The position numbers and the translations under genes were made by a program. This document shows, piece after piece, positions 34,925 through 47,654 of a stretch of 64,000 nucleotides of DNA; position 1 is the first letter of the stretch; the number at the start of each line of letters is the position of its first letter. Origin of the DNA: Brasenia schreberi (taxonomy: Eukaryota; Streptophyta; Magnoliopsida; Nymphaeales; Cabombaceae); the NCBI GenBank assembly GCA_036023115.1, contig JAYKKT010000061.1, positions 15,998,501 to 16,062,500 on the forward strand. The letters are read 5' to 3'. The notes under the pieces are model-generated. The model saw only the letters and a program-made list of their open reading frames with translations. It was not told the origin of the DNA and did not search any database.

Positions 34925-37605
34925 TGTTAATATCCAAAATTTTCTTAGGAAAATATGTCCTTAAAGACTGTTTTCAAAATATCAATTTCAAGGCACATAG
35001 GGCAAGACACTAAGACTTGACTTTAAAAAAAATATAGAGCTCACATGAAGGAGAAATAAAAATATTTTAGAAGAGAGAAGAAGAAAGGTGGAACTTCAAA
35101 GATTTGTTACTTTAGATGACAAAGCAAGCTTCATGAAAAAAATTTATTCCACAAATTGGATTGGGTATGACCTGTATTACATCCCTCTATAGGTGTTTCT
35201 AACTTTAAATGAACTTGAGTCAAAATTTTTGGGTCAGTTACACTCATGTTTACCTAGAAAAATTTTGTTGAGTCAAAATTAAACTGGCATTTGTATTATT
35301 TATCTATAGGATTTGAAGTAAAAGGAAAACTAGCTATATTGGACATTAAATATAGGCTAGTTTTTTATGCATAAAAAATTGTAACTTATATATCATATAA
35401 GTTTATGCACATTGAGGGCACCAAATGAGGCTCTATTTTTAAAAATAATGATATATATATATATATATATAAAGGGATAGTTTTTCATAAAGACTATATA
35501 TTTGAGTATTATTGAACACATAAATGTATGAGAAAATTCCAACATTTGTCATAACTTTTTGCACTTATCACTACCATTTTACTAAAAAGTTCCACATTTG
35601 TGTTTATTTCAAAGACAATGCAAAGTGGTGAACCTTTATTCAAAGACCTTGTTATAGAGTTGTACATAGTTCAAGCCTTCACTCTACTAAGCTTAAATCA
35701 CATTGAACCTAGCCTATTTGACCCAAGCTCATTCAACCCACATTTACTTTAGTTAACTGATGTATATGGTTCTAAATTTTTTTGTCAAAATTTCCTAGTC
35801 AAACATTATATTAAAAATTCAATTTTGAGCCAAACCGAGCCTACTTTAGCTATGGCTTGACTCACCTTATTGGAATCATCTCCACATTAAGTCACAATGG
35901 ACCACAATGCTTTGATGCTTCAAGGTCAATAAATGTCAAGTTTTCAAGTCAAAACGAGCACTCAAATTGTAATTTAGCCATGTCAAGCCTCAAACCAAGA
36001 TGAGCTACTCAAAGAGCCTCCACGCCATGAGGAAAACCAGCTGGCCTTCAAGCCGTCACATTTCAAATAGAGCTGTCTCGTTCCAAAGAAAACTATGTCC
36101 ATTCAAATGGAGTTGTCTCGATTCAAAGGAAGTCAAAATCTTTTTAGATTTTCTGTTAGGGTTATTTGTAGGCTCTCTCTTGTAACCATCTCTCATCCAT
36201 GAAGCATCAATATTCTCTCTTTCATCCAACCAAGTCAGCAATAAGATTATCAATTTTTTTCTTTCCCTCTCTCTTGTTCTTGGTATATGTATGCAGCTCA
36301 AAGGGCGATCCATCAAGAGAAGATCAATCTGATTTTGAGTGATCATAGGTGCTCGACGACTTCCCTCTGTCATTCTTCCTCTTGATGCACGTGCGTGATT
36401 GGAAGAACCCGGCTGGGTTTTCCCTAAAAAGGTACTGCTCAACCAAGTATTGTTGTTTTCTGATTCTAGTCTACAAGTAGTCCGTTGAAATCCAAACTAT
36501 ACCTACGGTTTTTATTCCCTTGAAGATACTTGTCACCATCCCAATTAGAATTCCAGCATCTTTAGTTCTTTGACTATTATTAAGAACGATTTTTTTAATC
36601 TTACAAGGATACTTTTCTCCATTAGTTCTTTTTATTTTCTTGCATCATCATCTTAGATACATCATGATCTAGCCATACTAAAATTTTATCGAAGCCTTAA
36701 TCATTGGTTTCTTAGCATATTAATTAGTTATAGATTATTTTACATCACCCTTAGTTTCGATCCCGCAATATCTCATCCCTTTAGATAAAGCCTTCATATC
36801 AATTGGATGCTAAACTCTTATTGTTGGTCGATCCCTGTAGATTTTCGGGATTTGCACAAATCATAATTAGCATTATTAGGTCACCATAGTCATCACTGTA
36901 TCTAGGTTATCATCACTCCATTATTACATCTTAATCACCATGTCAGTCATCATTACCCCTTATATTTCTTGGCTTAACTAGCTTAGATCACTTGCATCAG
37001 TTCCCTTAGTATCTCATAATTCTTGATCTTTTCTTTTACATATTGCTGCAAGTAACCCATAGTTATTAGAACCATTTCACCTTAGCCTTTTCCCCTTTTC
37101 TTAAGACATTATTAACTTCATCCATTAGCTCCTAGTTGCCTACATTCTGATTTTTTTAAGCATCAATTTCATACGCATATCATATTCTAGCACCATTCAT
37201 ATAGGCATAATTCTGTAACTCAGATTAGTTTCAGCATATTAATCATATAAGTTGATTTCAGCATATACGTTGTTTGATATATACATTATTGCATATTTAG
37301 AAACATTTTCAGCATCATATTAATAATTATAACACATGTATTAGACTAGTATTTTGCATTTTGCATTAGTTACAATCAACATTAATGAATTTCAGCTTAT
37401 ATAAACAATTTTCCGTAATTTAGAAATAATTATCTATTTATTTAACATATTCTGAAATTTCCAGCATAAGCATTTGCATCTTAGGCATATTCTTGGTATA
37501 AATTTTAGTATATCATATAGATAAATTTCAGCATAAGCATATAGTTTGTTTCAACATGTTTTAGCATATCTAGATTTTATAATATAGTGCTTGGATTAGC
37601 CCATA
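34925..37605. repeat. Long direct repeat, right copy (LTR-like)
   Basis: Partner of 24070-25985, starting at 'tgttaatatccaaaatttt'. It is longer because it keeps ~0.8 kb (36500-37300) missing on the left. The shared text runs to about 'agcacttagtatta' in the left copy and 'gtgcttggatta' here. A TA tract lies at 35451-35472. There are no reading frames of substance; the 128-codon frame at 36056-36442 has no family features. Confidence 0.65.
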
Positions 37606-38289
37606 TTAGTTAGCATTATTTAAACCACATTTGACCCAATCTTCCCCATTATGTCCATGACCCACATTAGATCCATAACCCAATTAGAATCCTTACACAT
37701 GTAGGATCATATCCTATTCAAGAATCAAAAACCCAAATAGAGCGAATTAACGATAAGTCTCCCTTGACTTAGTTTTCATTTTGCTTTCATAAAATTAAAA
37801 GGATTAGATATAAGTTGAGGGTTTCACATAACCTAAAATGTGTATACATTTCTCTTTTGGCACGCCCATTAGGACCCACAGGTTTACCTAAAATTATTGG
37901 CTAGTTTTAGGGTTTCTGTTTTCTTGCTTGTTTTGATTGAGTATCCTTGTTTTTCACACCTCACACAAGGTGCACCAAGAATACTTATTTTTCACACACT
38001 TTCATTTAGTTGCACGTTGCACATACAAGTACTTAGTATCCTTATTTAAGAACTTTCTTGTAATCCATGTTAAATAGCTATGACTTCAAATGTTCAATGA
38101 AGTATGTGGTATAAAGAAGAATATGTAAATAGCCTAGGAAAAGTAGAAATGGTAGCATGGATTTTGAAAAAACTTAAAGAAAAGGGAAAAAGGGAGTTAT
38201 TTCGAATAAATTCAGGTGAGATGTGAGGAAGAGTGATCAGATCTTGATTGGGGAGGATATCTGGGACTTCCATTAGGGGTTACCTGGAC
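37606..38289. other. Unassigned, probably retroelement-derived
   Basis: No domains were seen. The region lies between the right direct repeat and a gypsy gag relic and may be the degraded remainder of the latter. Confidence 0.35.
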
Positions 38290-39065
38290 GAGTGAATTTT
38301 CAATCTATGGTCCACTTAGGATTTTGGGATGTCCTTGCTCACTTTCTCAATTTTCTTGGTATTTAGGTACGAAGGCATGGGTTCCTTCAGGTCTAGACTG
38401 GTGAGAGTTAGTAGGGTATGACTCCTTAGGTTCAAGCCTAGTATTTTGCTTTTCGGTTCTATCTTGGTTATGGGTTTGAATTTTGGGTTTATCTTTGGTA
38501 TGTTTTGTCTTTCAAAATTCATCAAGAAATTCTTTCTTCAAGTTTGACACAAATAGGGTAGCCTTCTTTATTATTTTTTTCAAAGTAGAAATTTCATGAA
38601 AGGCTAGCATAGCTTTTAGCTTGAGATGAATTTTTTTTATGATAAGTATTACAGTGTGTGACTCATTTTAAGGTTGTTTTACCTTACCTAGGACAACTCT
38701 CCATCGGGTGATAAAGGTATGAGCATCTTTACCTCTCCTTTGTTTGGTATCCTTAAGGATAGATAGGGTTGGGTCATCCTCTATATAGTAACAATCTTTT
38801 CATGAAGGATGTGACTAGGTCTTCAAAGGCTCTATATTGCTCAGGTTTTGACTTGCTATCCACCTAGAGACTACATCCTTGAGACTATAAGGGAACTAGC
38901 GGATCCATTTCATAGAATCTTGCCTTTTCCTGATTACGCTTTGCGTGAATAGTTAATGGTGAGAATTTGGATCACTTTTTCTGTCGAACTGATGAAACTC
39001 GGGTATGTTGTCATCACGATCCATCTCGTAATCCAATGGTAGATAATATCCTATTTGGTATCTTT
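38290..39065 (-). pseudogene. Second Ty3/gypsy gag relic
   Basis: Reading leftwards on the minus strand with frame changes and stops: PEFHQFDRKSDPNSHH (39020-38960), FPYSLKDVVSRWI (about 38898-38857), then SILKDTKQRRGKDA followed by FITRWRVVLGKVKQP (about 38770-38680), and a hydrophilic C-terminal part to 38316. The P-F-DP-H, PYSL-W and Q-E-F-RW pattern is that of large plant gypsy gags, as in the Tat/Ogre group. This differs from the WW-type gag at 33.1-33.6 kb, so a separate element is implied. Neither protease nor polymerase was found next to it. Confidence 0.7.
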
Positions 39066-39344
39066 TTTTTTCTTATTTGTGCCCCTCAGGTATTCTTGGC
39101 ATATTATTCTTACATCTTTTTCTTCCAAGTTAGTTCTGGTTGGTAAGAAAACTTTTTTGTGGCCCCTTTGGCTCTTTTGAGGTTACGGACAATGCAAATT
39201 CTCATAAAATATATATAAATAGCATTTTCCACACATGAGGGCACCTCGACAAGGATCTCTCTCTCTCAAAAGGAAGTGAGATAGGGAGGCTTAGTAACGT
39301 TGAGCCCATTTGAGCCTATAAACCTTGGAATACTTCATTGTTGA

Positions 39345-39712
39345 GAATGCTATTTATAAAGACGTTATGTTTTAAAGATGATTTTCATGTGTCAAGTGCT
39401 TATCTCTTAAGTGATTTTCAAGCTAAGTGGGGTGAGTCGAACGGGTGCTTTTGCTTGCATTGCCTTCAACGTTTCCATGGATTTACAAAATGCATTGCCT
39501 CTTTGCCTTTGCCGTTTGAGTGAGTGAGTCTCTGAGTGCCAAGGCGTCGGCATACTTGACACTCTGGGGAGGGACTCTTATGCGCTGTTTTGGGAGTCGG
39601 TGGCCAAACTCCAACACTCAAGTGAAATCCTTTAAGGCTTGCTTGGCCCTGAAGCCAAGCGTCGGTTCTGGGAGAGCCCGTCAGCGCGCTTGGCGATGGT
39701 TTCCTCGTGATA
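39345..39712 (+). repeat. 5' LTR (5'-truncated) of the small element
   Basis: Strongly similar to 40985-41335; shared strings include 'gtgattttcaagctaagtgg' and 'gagtgagtgagtctctgagt'. It ends GTGATA where the partner ends GTGACA. Upstream of 39345 the similarity to the partner LTR is lost. Confidence 0.85.
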
Positions 39713-39716
39713 AAAT

Positions 39717-39728
39717 TGGTATCAAAGC
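39717..39728 (+). other. Primer-binding site (tRNA-iMet type)
   Basis: TGGTATCAAAGC, one mismatch from TGGTATCAGAGC, four bases after the LTR end. Confidence 0.85.
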
Positions 39729-40846
39729 TATTACGATCTTGTTATCTCAACGTCATTCAAGCGTACCTGTGATGGATTTGAAGTGTGCTAAGTGCCCTAC
39801 ACCATCTCTAGAACGTTGCTCACTTAGAAGAAATGCTAAAGGAATCGGGTGAAGAGGAATGGAGGGGAATGCTGCCGAACCGTTGCTCATGGCCAACATT
39901 TTTGTTACTTAGAGAAATCAAGGGTGCCGCCATTTTCGTGTTAGCTAGAAAGAACACTACGGTCAAGCAGAAGCCAGAAACCCTGAGGCGCACGGGATGA
40001 TTCCCTTGGTGGGCTATTGGTATGGGCCACATCAGCCTACCGAGTGGATAGTATCCGGTTGTCTAGTGCCACTCCTTGGCAGGTGCACTATGATGAAGGA
40101 GATTGGAAAGGAGGATCGGTTGTGTAATGCCGTTCTTCTAGGTAACCCCCATTTTTTGTCATTCCTTGCTACGGTCGGACGGTGCACCAAAGTGGTTCAA
40201 CTTGTGCGAAGGGGGAGCACACAAAGGTGAACGACCCATTTTGGTTTAAAGTCAGTGGCTTCTTCAGTGATGTAGAGTGACACCATTAAGCACTTAACAT
40301 AAAGGTAGTGATCTCCAGGACAGGTGGGGACCCCTCATGCGGCGCCAAGTTCAAGTACATGTCGGCGCCATACATCGCGCCCTGATAGGAGTGAATAAGG
40401 TTCGCCGGTTGCCACAAAGACCATGTACTTTTGTGCCAAACAAGCAATCCAAGATGTTCTCGACCCAAAGACTTTGATGGGCAATGCCAAAGCAAGCTTC
40501 CTCATGAGAGGCGAGGAGTACTCAGGCCACCATTAGTGTCCTGGTTGCCTCAAACAAATGGGGAGCTGTCATATTGATTTTGAACATGTCAGGCATGATT
40601 TAGCAGCGCAGGAAGGAAAACGTTGCGGTTGCAAGTAAGACATCATCACGCAGTGACCGACATTATCTCAAGCATGAAACATAGTATTTCACGAGTTGGA
40701 AGGACTGTCCGCAGTCCCAAACAGGTGGGGTGCCGACAACGGAGATGTAGGATGCCTCGGTGAGTTGAAGCAAATCAAAAGGGTTGTGCCATGAACTCCA
40801 AACAACGGGGTGAAGTCGAGACATTGTCGAGGACGGCAACGGATTT
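39729..40846 (+). other. Internal region of the small LTR element
   Basis: About 1.1 kb of comparatively GC-rich sequence. Frames of 60-110 codons occur (for example 39520-39852 and 40663-40962) but none resembles Gag, protease or polymerase, and the first spans the LTR boundary. I treat the region as non-coding. Confidence 0.55.
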
Positions 40847-40859
40847 GGGTGGGGGAGAA
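40847..40859 (+). other. Polypurine tract of the small element
   Basis: GGGTGGGGGAGAA lies immediately before TGTAACGG, the start of the 3' LTR. Confidence 0.85.
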
Positions 40860-41335
40860 TGTAACGGTGAATTGTTTCTGGTATTTTTGCTTCTAATTTA
40901 AAAAAACCCTCTATGAGGGAAGAGCCTCGAACACCCATGTATGCATGTTGGGGGTCGTGCACTCTTTTTTCGCTATCAATAAAGATGTTACGTTTTAAAG
41001 ATAGTTTTCTTGCGTCAAGTGCCTATCTCTTAAGTGATTTTCAAGCTAAGTGGGGTGAGTTGAACAGGTGCCTTTGCAATCATTGCCTTCAACGTTTTCA
41101 TGGATTTACAAAACACATTGCCTCTTTACCTTTGTTGTTTGAGTGAGTGAGTCTCTGAGTGCTAAGGCATCGGCACACTTGACACTCAGGGGAGGGACTC
41201 TCACGCGCAGTTTTGGGAGCCGGTTGCCAAACTCCAACATTCAAGTGAAATCTTCTAAGGCTTGCTTGGCCTCGAGGCCAAGTGCCAGTCCAGAGAGAGC
41301 CCGTCAGCGCGCCTGACGATGGTTTTCCCGTGACA
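40860..41335 (+). repeat. 3' LTR of the small element
   Basis: 476 bp, from TGTAACGG to GTGACA, with proper TG/CA ends. It is complete, unlike the 5' copy. It ends in unrelated AT-rich DNA. Confidence 0.85.
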
Positions 41336-42054
41336 ATATACCTAAAGACAATCAAGGTAACTTGTGACGACATAAGCAATGGAATCAAAGGACCGTAGGA
41401 TTTTTGCCTCCCAAGGATGAGCCTTGATGAACCTCATACCTATTCGTTTGGTCACTTAAATATTATTTCTATGTCCTAAAAGATATTAATAACCATGATG
41501 TATATACAATAACTTTTGTGTCTCATATAATATCAATAATAAAGCCTTTATGCCTATAAAAATCTTCAAATAATCCATAATCAAATAAATGTTTTAATTA
41601 TCATATTGGTATCCCGACACGTGGTAATTATACCATATTGTATGATGTGGTGCTTTACAAGACATATAAAAAAATAAAAAGAATGACAAAATTTGAAACC
41701 AATCAACAAAAGATTGCATATTGTTCGAAAACACAATCCATTATGTAGTATAACATCAAATAGGATCAAGATGAATTAATAAGTGATTGTTGATAACAAG
41801 CTTAAGTAATAAGCATTGACATTTCACGATTAATAATAACTACAATATTAAGAATAAGAACTTAAAAAAGAAAGAATATGTAACTTAAAATAAGATAATT
41901 AACTAAAAACTTAAACTAACATGTCAATTCAATTGCTCAAGACTCCAAGTTATGACTTTTGACAAACCAAAAGATCACAATTTACAAATACAAATAGAAA
42001 CAAACTAATTAGAGTTGTTACTCATTAGACAAAGTTCAAAGTTCAATTTCAATT
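41336..42054. other. Intergenic
   Basis: AT-rich, no gene seen. It may include the terminal part of the hAT element whose coding relic begins at 42055, but no terminal inverted repeat was found. Confidence 0.35.
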
Positions 42055-44290
42055 TCAATCCACAAAAAATGAATCATATTTAACAAAAACATCATAAGCA
42101 GAGTAATTAGGATTACCACCATCACCATCATCTCCCTCCTCTTCCATAATAGGCTCCTCCAATTGAGTGCCCTTAGTATCATCATCTCCTATCTTTGCTT
42201 GTATCTCTATTTCTTCATCTAGAATATCAACGTTATCATACATAATTGGGTTATATTGCACCTCTTATCCTTTTTGTATCTCTTTGCATTTATATAAAAA
42301 CCAAATGAAAGAATATAAAAATGTCATATACTTAAAAAATCAAAATGCAAACAGATATGAATCATGAGTAACTAACAAGCTTCATTTTATATGCAATAAA
42401 AACCAGATCACATAGACAAGCATGCTAAAATATGTTTTTCTTCTTTATGTGAATATGTTGATCAAACATTGACAAGTTAGGTATATCTACACCAAAGTAA
42501 TCCCACCATTCACCTAAAATAAAATAAAAAGATTCAATAAGAAGCACTACAATTCATATTCAAATTCAAATTAATGAGATATTATAATAAATTAATAAAC
42601 CAAATCTCTAACATTATATATATACTTGTTGAGCTCTGATTGAATGTTGCATCGAGTAAATGTATCTTATACAAGATAAACTGAATCCAATATGCCTTTC
42701 TTAACTTCTTTCATAAAATCATGGGTAAATCTAATGGAGAGATTGAGAAAATATGTAGCAACAATATGTAAATCATGACACGTTTGTTGGTTTCATCATG
42801 CATCAATTATATGGAGACCGTCTTCAAAAGTGATCATTCGCAGTTAAGGTTTGCTTGTATTTTTAATTTGGCCTTATCTATGTCATCATACATATGTGAA
42901 TAAGATATAGCAAGCATATCTTTACTATCTACCATTATTATTACATTGACTAGTGATACAATCATCTTAAAAATATGTTGGTATCCCAAAAGTAGGAATT
43001 AAAAATGTCAACTATAGAAATCTCCTCCTCTTTTTTGCAAACTTATGGATCTCCGTTCATCATAAGTAAATATATTTTCAACTCATTTTTATGTATTACA
43101 AGACTTTGAACAGTAATAACATTCCTTGTAAATCTTGTCACCCCTTCTATTAGTGTGAATTAACATCAAATACTATGGATGAATGATTATAAATAAACTT
43201 CATGACATTTCTATATACATTAATAGCTCTCTTAATTTCATTAATCTCATTGAAATCGTCAAACATTAAGTCTATGTTCTGCAATACATGTGATCCACAC
43301 TAAATATGGATGATCCGATTCAAGCATCTTACCATATAAATAAAAATTCACTGCATTGTTAGTAATAAGTTACACAACATTTTTATACCACATCTTCAAT
43401 GACATCTTCAAAAATATGGAGTAGATTTTATATAGTCTTAGTAATATGAAAAAGTCATATGACCTCAAAAATTATGTTCCTTTTAGGCAATAGACAAAAG
43501 TTCATTAAAAATCTATGTTTTAAATAAATGTATACCCATCAACCATAATAAAACAACTAGTAATCTTTAACAACTCTTAAAATTTATAAGTCTACTCATG
43601 GATAATATCAACTCATTTTTACAATAATTTACCCTTTAAAGCATGATAAATATTCACCTTATAGCCTGGTCCTATATTAGTTATGACATCTTCATGCTTT
43701 AAAATGAAGATAATTTTGTAATACTAAATGATAGGCAATTTTCATAAGAAAGCTCATTTATGACATATCGATCTAATGTCTCATTGAGCTCCAAGGGCCA
43801 TATATAACAAGAAAAGGTAGGCATTTGCTATGCACTGCTTCATCTACCATCCCTTATAGTCATTGGGCAAGGATTGGATCTTTCAGTGGAAGAAGAACGA
43901 ACTCTATATTATTACCACCAGAATCTACCCACTTTTCCTTTTCTCACCATCTCGTCATATGCTCAATTGTTTTCTCCTACTCTTCCTCCCATATCATGTT
44001 CTTTTTTGTTGTGTATCTCTCAAGAAGCATCTTTGAAATGTTGAGACATCTCCTGACAACTTATTTGCTCTCCCTACCTTAATCATTTTCTCTCTTTTAT
44101 AGGCTCTAAAACTTGTTGCATTTCATATTTTATGGCTTCGGGCACATAAGTATAAGACCTTTCATCTCTTTTGGTTCTTGTAAGATGGTGTTTCATGCAA
44201 AAAGTACCTATGTACTTAACCTTATTATAAAAACTACATATATTTATAAGCCTATTACCTTTCTATGTTGAAGTGCATTACTTTTACACT
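42055..44290 (-). pseudogene. hAT-family transposase pseudogene
   Basis: Read leftwards on the minus strand with many stops and shifts, the order of pieces is that of plant hAT (Ac-like, DUF659 class) transposases. A BED-finger remnant (KYIGTFCMKHHL, about 44225-44190) comes first, followed by YVPEAIKYEMQQVL. A 'GPGYKV...YHALKGKLL' block lies near 43680-43620. DUF659 follows: ITNNAVNFYLYGKML with HPYLVWITC (43372-43290). GVTRFTRNVITVQSLV comes next (43147-43090). A C-terminal dimerisation remnant WWDYFGVDIPNLSMF (about 42510-42465) is followed by an acidic tail in the open frame 42261-42055. It would have cut and pasted the element with 8-bp target duplications. It cannot be functional. Terminal repeats were not located. 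Confidence 0.8.
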
Positions 44291-45199
44291 AGAATGGAAT
44301 TGAAAGTCATCAAGTTGAATAGATATGTACTATAATAAGAAAAAGACTTTGGCATTCAATAAAATCATTATAACTCGATCTGTAGGTATCTAAATCCATC
44401 AAGAGTGGTTTCATTTGGAAGATAACTTCCACATATTTTCAAATTAATAAAGTTCATAAAAATAGGAAACCCAAGCACAAAGATATAAGTATTTTACTAG
44501 GAACCTGAATATCAATCATAAACATTATCCAAGTTTCAAAATAGCATTCAGTTAAAAGTGTTTCTCGGATTTTTATCGTATCATCACCCAGATAAAATTC
44601 TCCAAATTTTTGGACCGTCACAAGAACTCTAGAAAATATAAACTTTCATGATGTAAAATAGAAGCAATTATGTTTTCATAGAACTGAATCCAGTTGGGCC
44701 AAGTGAAATCATCGTTGTTTTAGAAAATGTTGTTTTGAATCTAAATCATTTTGAGAAAACTCTAGATTACAAAATCACTCCTCCTAAGTATCTAGGTTGT
44801 CCCTTGACCGTCAGTTCAAGGAGGTCGTGTCGATAAAAAAACAATTTCTCACAAATTACCAAATAGTAAGATAAATCTCTTTTCAAGTTTTAGTAAACTT
44901 GCTAGCACTCTCATGCACGCTTTTTATAAGAAAAGTTTTAAGTCTATATAAGGCAAAAAAAATTGTTTATACTAACACATTAAGATACACAATTGAAAAG
45001 ATTTTATTGACTCCAAAGATATGCAAATATTGAAAATTTTCCTATACCAAGTGGAATTGTACTTAAAGGGTTGGATTGTTTGATGATAAGGAATTCAAAC
45101 TGGCGATGGTAGAAATGCTTCTTAAAGATGATGACATATTGTGGTGGTGACCCATGCTAGATAATACTAGCGCAACAAAATCTCATACAGTACCTGACA
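44291..45199. other. Unassigned spacer between two transposase relics
   Basis: No domain recognised. It probably holds the junction between the hAT and CACTA relics. Confidence 0.35.
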
Positions 45200-46900
45200 A
45201 TAGTTCAAGCAAAAAATAAGAGACCACTTTTTGTTGAGAAAACTTGATGGTCTTAGACAAACTGATTCAAGTAGGAATACATTAAGGAGTATCAAACCTT
45301 GATGGTGTGCATCCAGATGATATAACCTAAAGAATGACTATTCAAGCTTCTTAATGTCTTACAACCTTGCATAGAGTAGGAGCTCAATAGGGCATCTTTC
45401 TATGCGTTTGACATGTAAACACATATGGATGAAATTTTCCACTCTCATCCTGCTAAAGATCATATCTAATACCCATTTCTTCGAGATCTTTTTGAGTATT
45501 AAGATCACTTTTTGATTTCTTAGTGTCCTTAAGCAAAGTGCATGCCGCATTTTCACATACTTTTTCTCAATGTACATAACATTCAAGTAATAAGGAAGCT
45601 CAAATAATATGCTTCTCTTATTCCATTGTTTGTCCTCACTTTCAATGGTGATTTTTCCTGAGTGTCTTCTAGTTTTATCATTTGACAATAGTGGTTTTGC
45701 AAAAATAACATCAATTCCCTGCCATCTAACCTTAACAAAGTCATTGTGCGATTTCTTATGTTCAGCAAAGATGACTCATAAAACATCATTTGCTACTATA
45801 GAATGGCTTGTAAGAGTTTGCATGAAAGTTTCATGTGGGAAAGCAAGTTAAGTATATATATTCTAACTATAAGGTACTAAGCCTGAGGAAGATACTAATC
45901 ATCTATATTAAAGTTGGACATCTATTCAGCCTTTCATTCTGTGAATGATTCCAATGTTTTCACTCCATCATACTAGGATTTTTTGGAACTCTTGAATAAG
46001 GGGCTTTTAGTACACATCTATATTATTTTTTGGTATATAAAAATGTCTTTCATGCCTCAAAGTTGCTTAAGGTGTCTCTTCAACCCGTCTCAATTTGTCT
46101 TTATTGCAAGCCATCTCATAAACTAGAAGTCTTGGAAGTCATAAATGATATTTTCGACCTCAGTACCGTAGGAAAGTAAAACAAATTCTTTGTCGGTAGC
46201 TCCTCTTTCATGATAGCCTTCCACTTTTTCTTTTCTTTGTAAAGTATTCCCCAATAGATGGAATCCAAAACGACCCTAACTAAGCTGGTGCGAGCTTGGT
46301 CAACTCACTATTGGGTAAATCTCTTACAACACTTTTATGCTCCATTTTATGCCATTTTTGTAACTCTTCATTACCTTCTCTCCATAATAACATACAATCT
46401 TTTGGACATGGATATATCTTGGCATAATAAAATTAAGTTTATTGATGATTTTGCTTTGCCTCATAGAATGAACTAACTATATTGACATCTTCAAAGCCAT
46501 CTTTTTAGCACTTTTACTATCATAATGATTGCTTTGCCAATCATTCTACACAAGGGGTTTATATGATACAACTTCATCAAGAAACACTACTTTGAATACT
46601 TCAAGACTCCCATGCAATTCTTGATTGTAATGTGTGTTCAAGGGATAAACATCAACATTCTTCATTATCCACATAACTAACCTCGTTATTGAAGTTTCAA
46701 CAAATATACATAAAACTCAATAGCTTCATCAGCATCATCTCTAATAAACCCAAATGTATGGACTATGGTCATTATCTCATATTCGGGTTGCAGCATATCT
46801 TTGGCATATGCATCGTACTTTCTACTATTGTTGTTAACCAATTTACATTTACATTTTATTTCCTTCTCTCAATCTACCCATATAGAATTGCAAAATCCAA
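45200..46900 (-). pseudogene. CACTA (En/Spm) TNP2-type transposase pseudogene
   Basis: The minus strand, in several frames, shows the ordered motifs of Transposase_21/TNP2. AKIYPCPKDCMLLW (46423-46382) is the conserved H/YPCPxDCMLxW motif. IDVYxKPLIQEFQKIL (about 46018-45978) follows, then VRWQGIDVIFAKPLL (about 45740-45690). SILFELPYYLNVMYIEK (about 45625-45560) corresponds to the SIFFELPYW...DVMHIEKN core. The last part (45688-45359) is an open frame of 109 codons; the rest is full of stops. Upstream the transposase-associated part (46900-46700) is barely legible. No matching CACTA ends were identified with confidence. Confidence 0.8.
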
Positions 46901-47028
46901 ACATTGATTTAACCCAATTGCATATTTAGGTGTTTTTTTTTATTTTCTAATATGAGACTTGTCCATTGACATAGTATATTAGATTTCTGCACAACAAGAT
47001 GAAAAATCAAAAGTGGAAAGAAAAGAAT

Positions 47029-47074
<46 letters not shown>

Positions 47075-47654
47075 CGAGAGAAGAAATATGTAAATTTTAA
47101 CTAGGACTAGGCTGGTACCTATTCCAGTTGCGGTTTTGGTTTGAGTCCCAAACCATTCAAAACTGGAAAACATCAAAACTTTAAATTTTAAAAGATTAAC
47201 AAAAAAATGACCAAACAATTCAAATTCAACAGAAGGTCGAACTGAAAGAGAACTATGGGGTGTGGTTGGAACCTTGAGTCCAACTCCATACTAGTCATGT
47301 CTATGATTATATAATAATTAGTGTGTATAAGGGTCAGAATGGGCCTACCCTACTTATACCTTTTCTGTATAAGTAATAGTTATGAATTACATAACATAAA
47401 ATCTCAATAACAAAAAGGGAGATCATATTGAATGTGCTTACATGTCAAAAGACAAAATATGGTATACATGCTCAACTTTCAAAAGACAACACCGAAAAGG
47501 AATTCTTGGTTATATGTTGTTTTTAACCCTCCAATGATTACAAGTTTTTCAGCTAATAATTATAGGCTAATAGATATGTGTGAAAACCTTGTTATAATAA
47601 TGATTATTTATATCTTTTAATTTTTGTCATGTTCTTAAGAAAGTCATATCATTT
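46901..47654. other. Intergenic with (CA)n(TA)n
   Basis: No gene. A compound microsatellite is at 47030-47074. Confidence 0.4.
47030..47074. repeat. (CA)n(TA)n compound microsatellite
   Basis: About 31 bp of CA repeats pass directly into about 14 bp of TA repeats. Confidence 0.95.

Larger units (their letters stand above)
39345..41335 (+). mobile_element. Small non-autonomous LTR element
   Basis: Two direct repeats (39345-39712 and 40860-41335) enclose 1147 bp that start with a near-canonical primer site and end with a clear polypurine tract. Total length is about 2.0 kb. The inner part is GC-richer than its surroundings but has no retroelement domain and no long frame beyond short chance ones. 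This fits a TRIM/SMART-like or internally deleted element mobilised by proteins of another element. Compared with the right LTR, the left lacks about the first 115 bp, so the 5' end is truncated. Target duplications are therefore not available. Confidence 0.8.

Noticed and set aside
36056..36442. 128-codon minus-strand frame inside the right long repeat
   Set aside because: The matching part of the left copy does not keep it open, and it has no family features.
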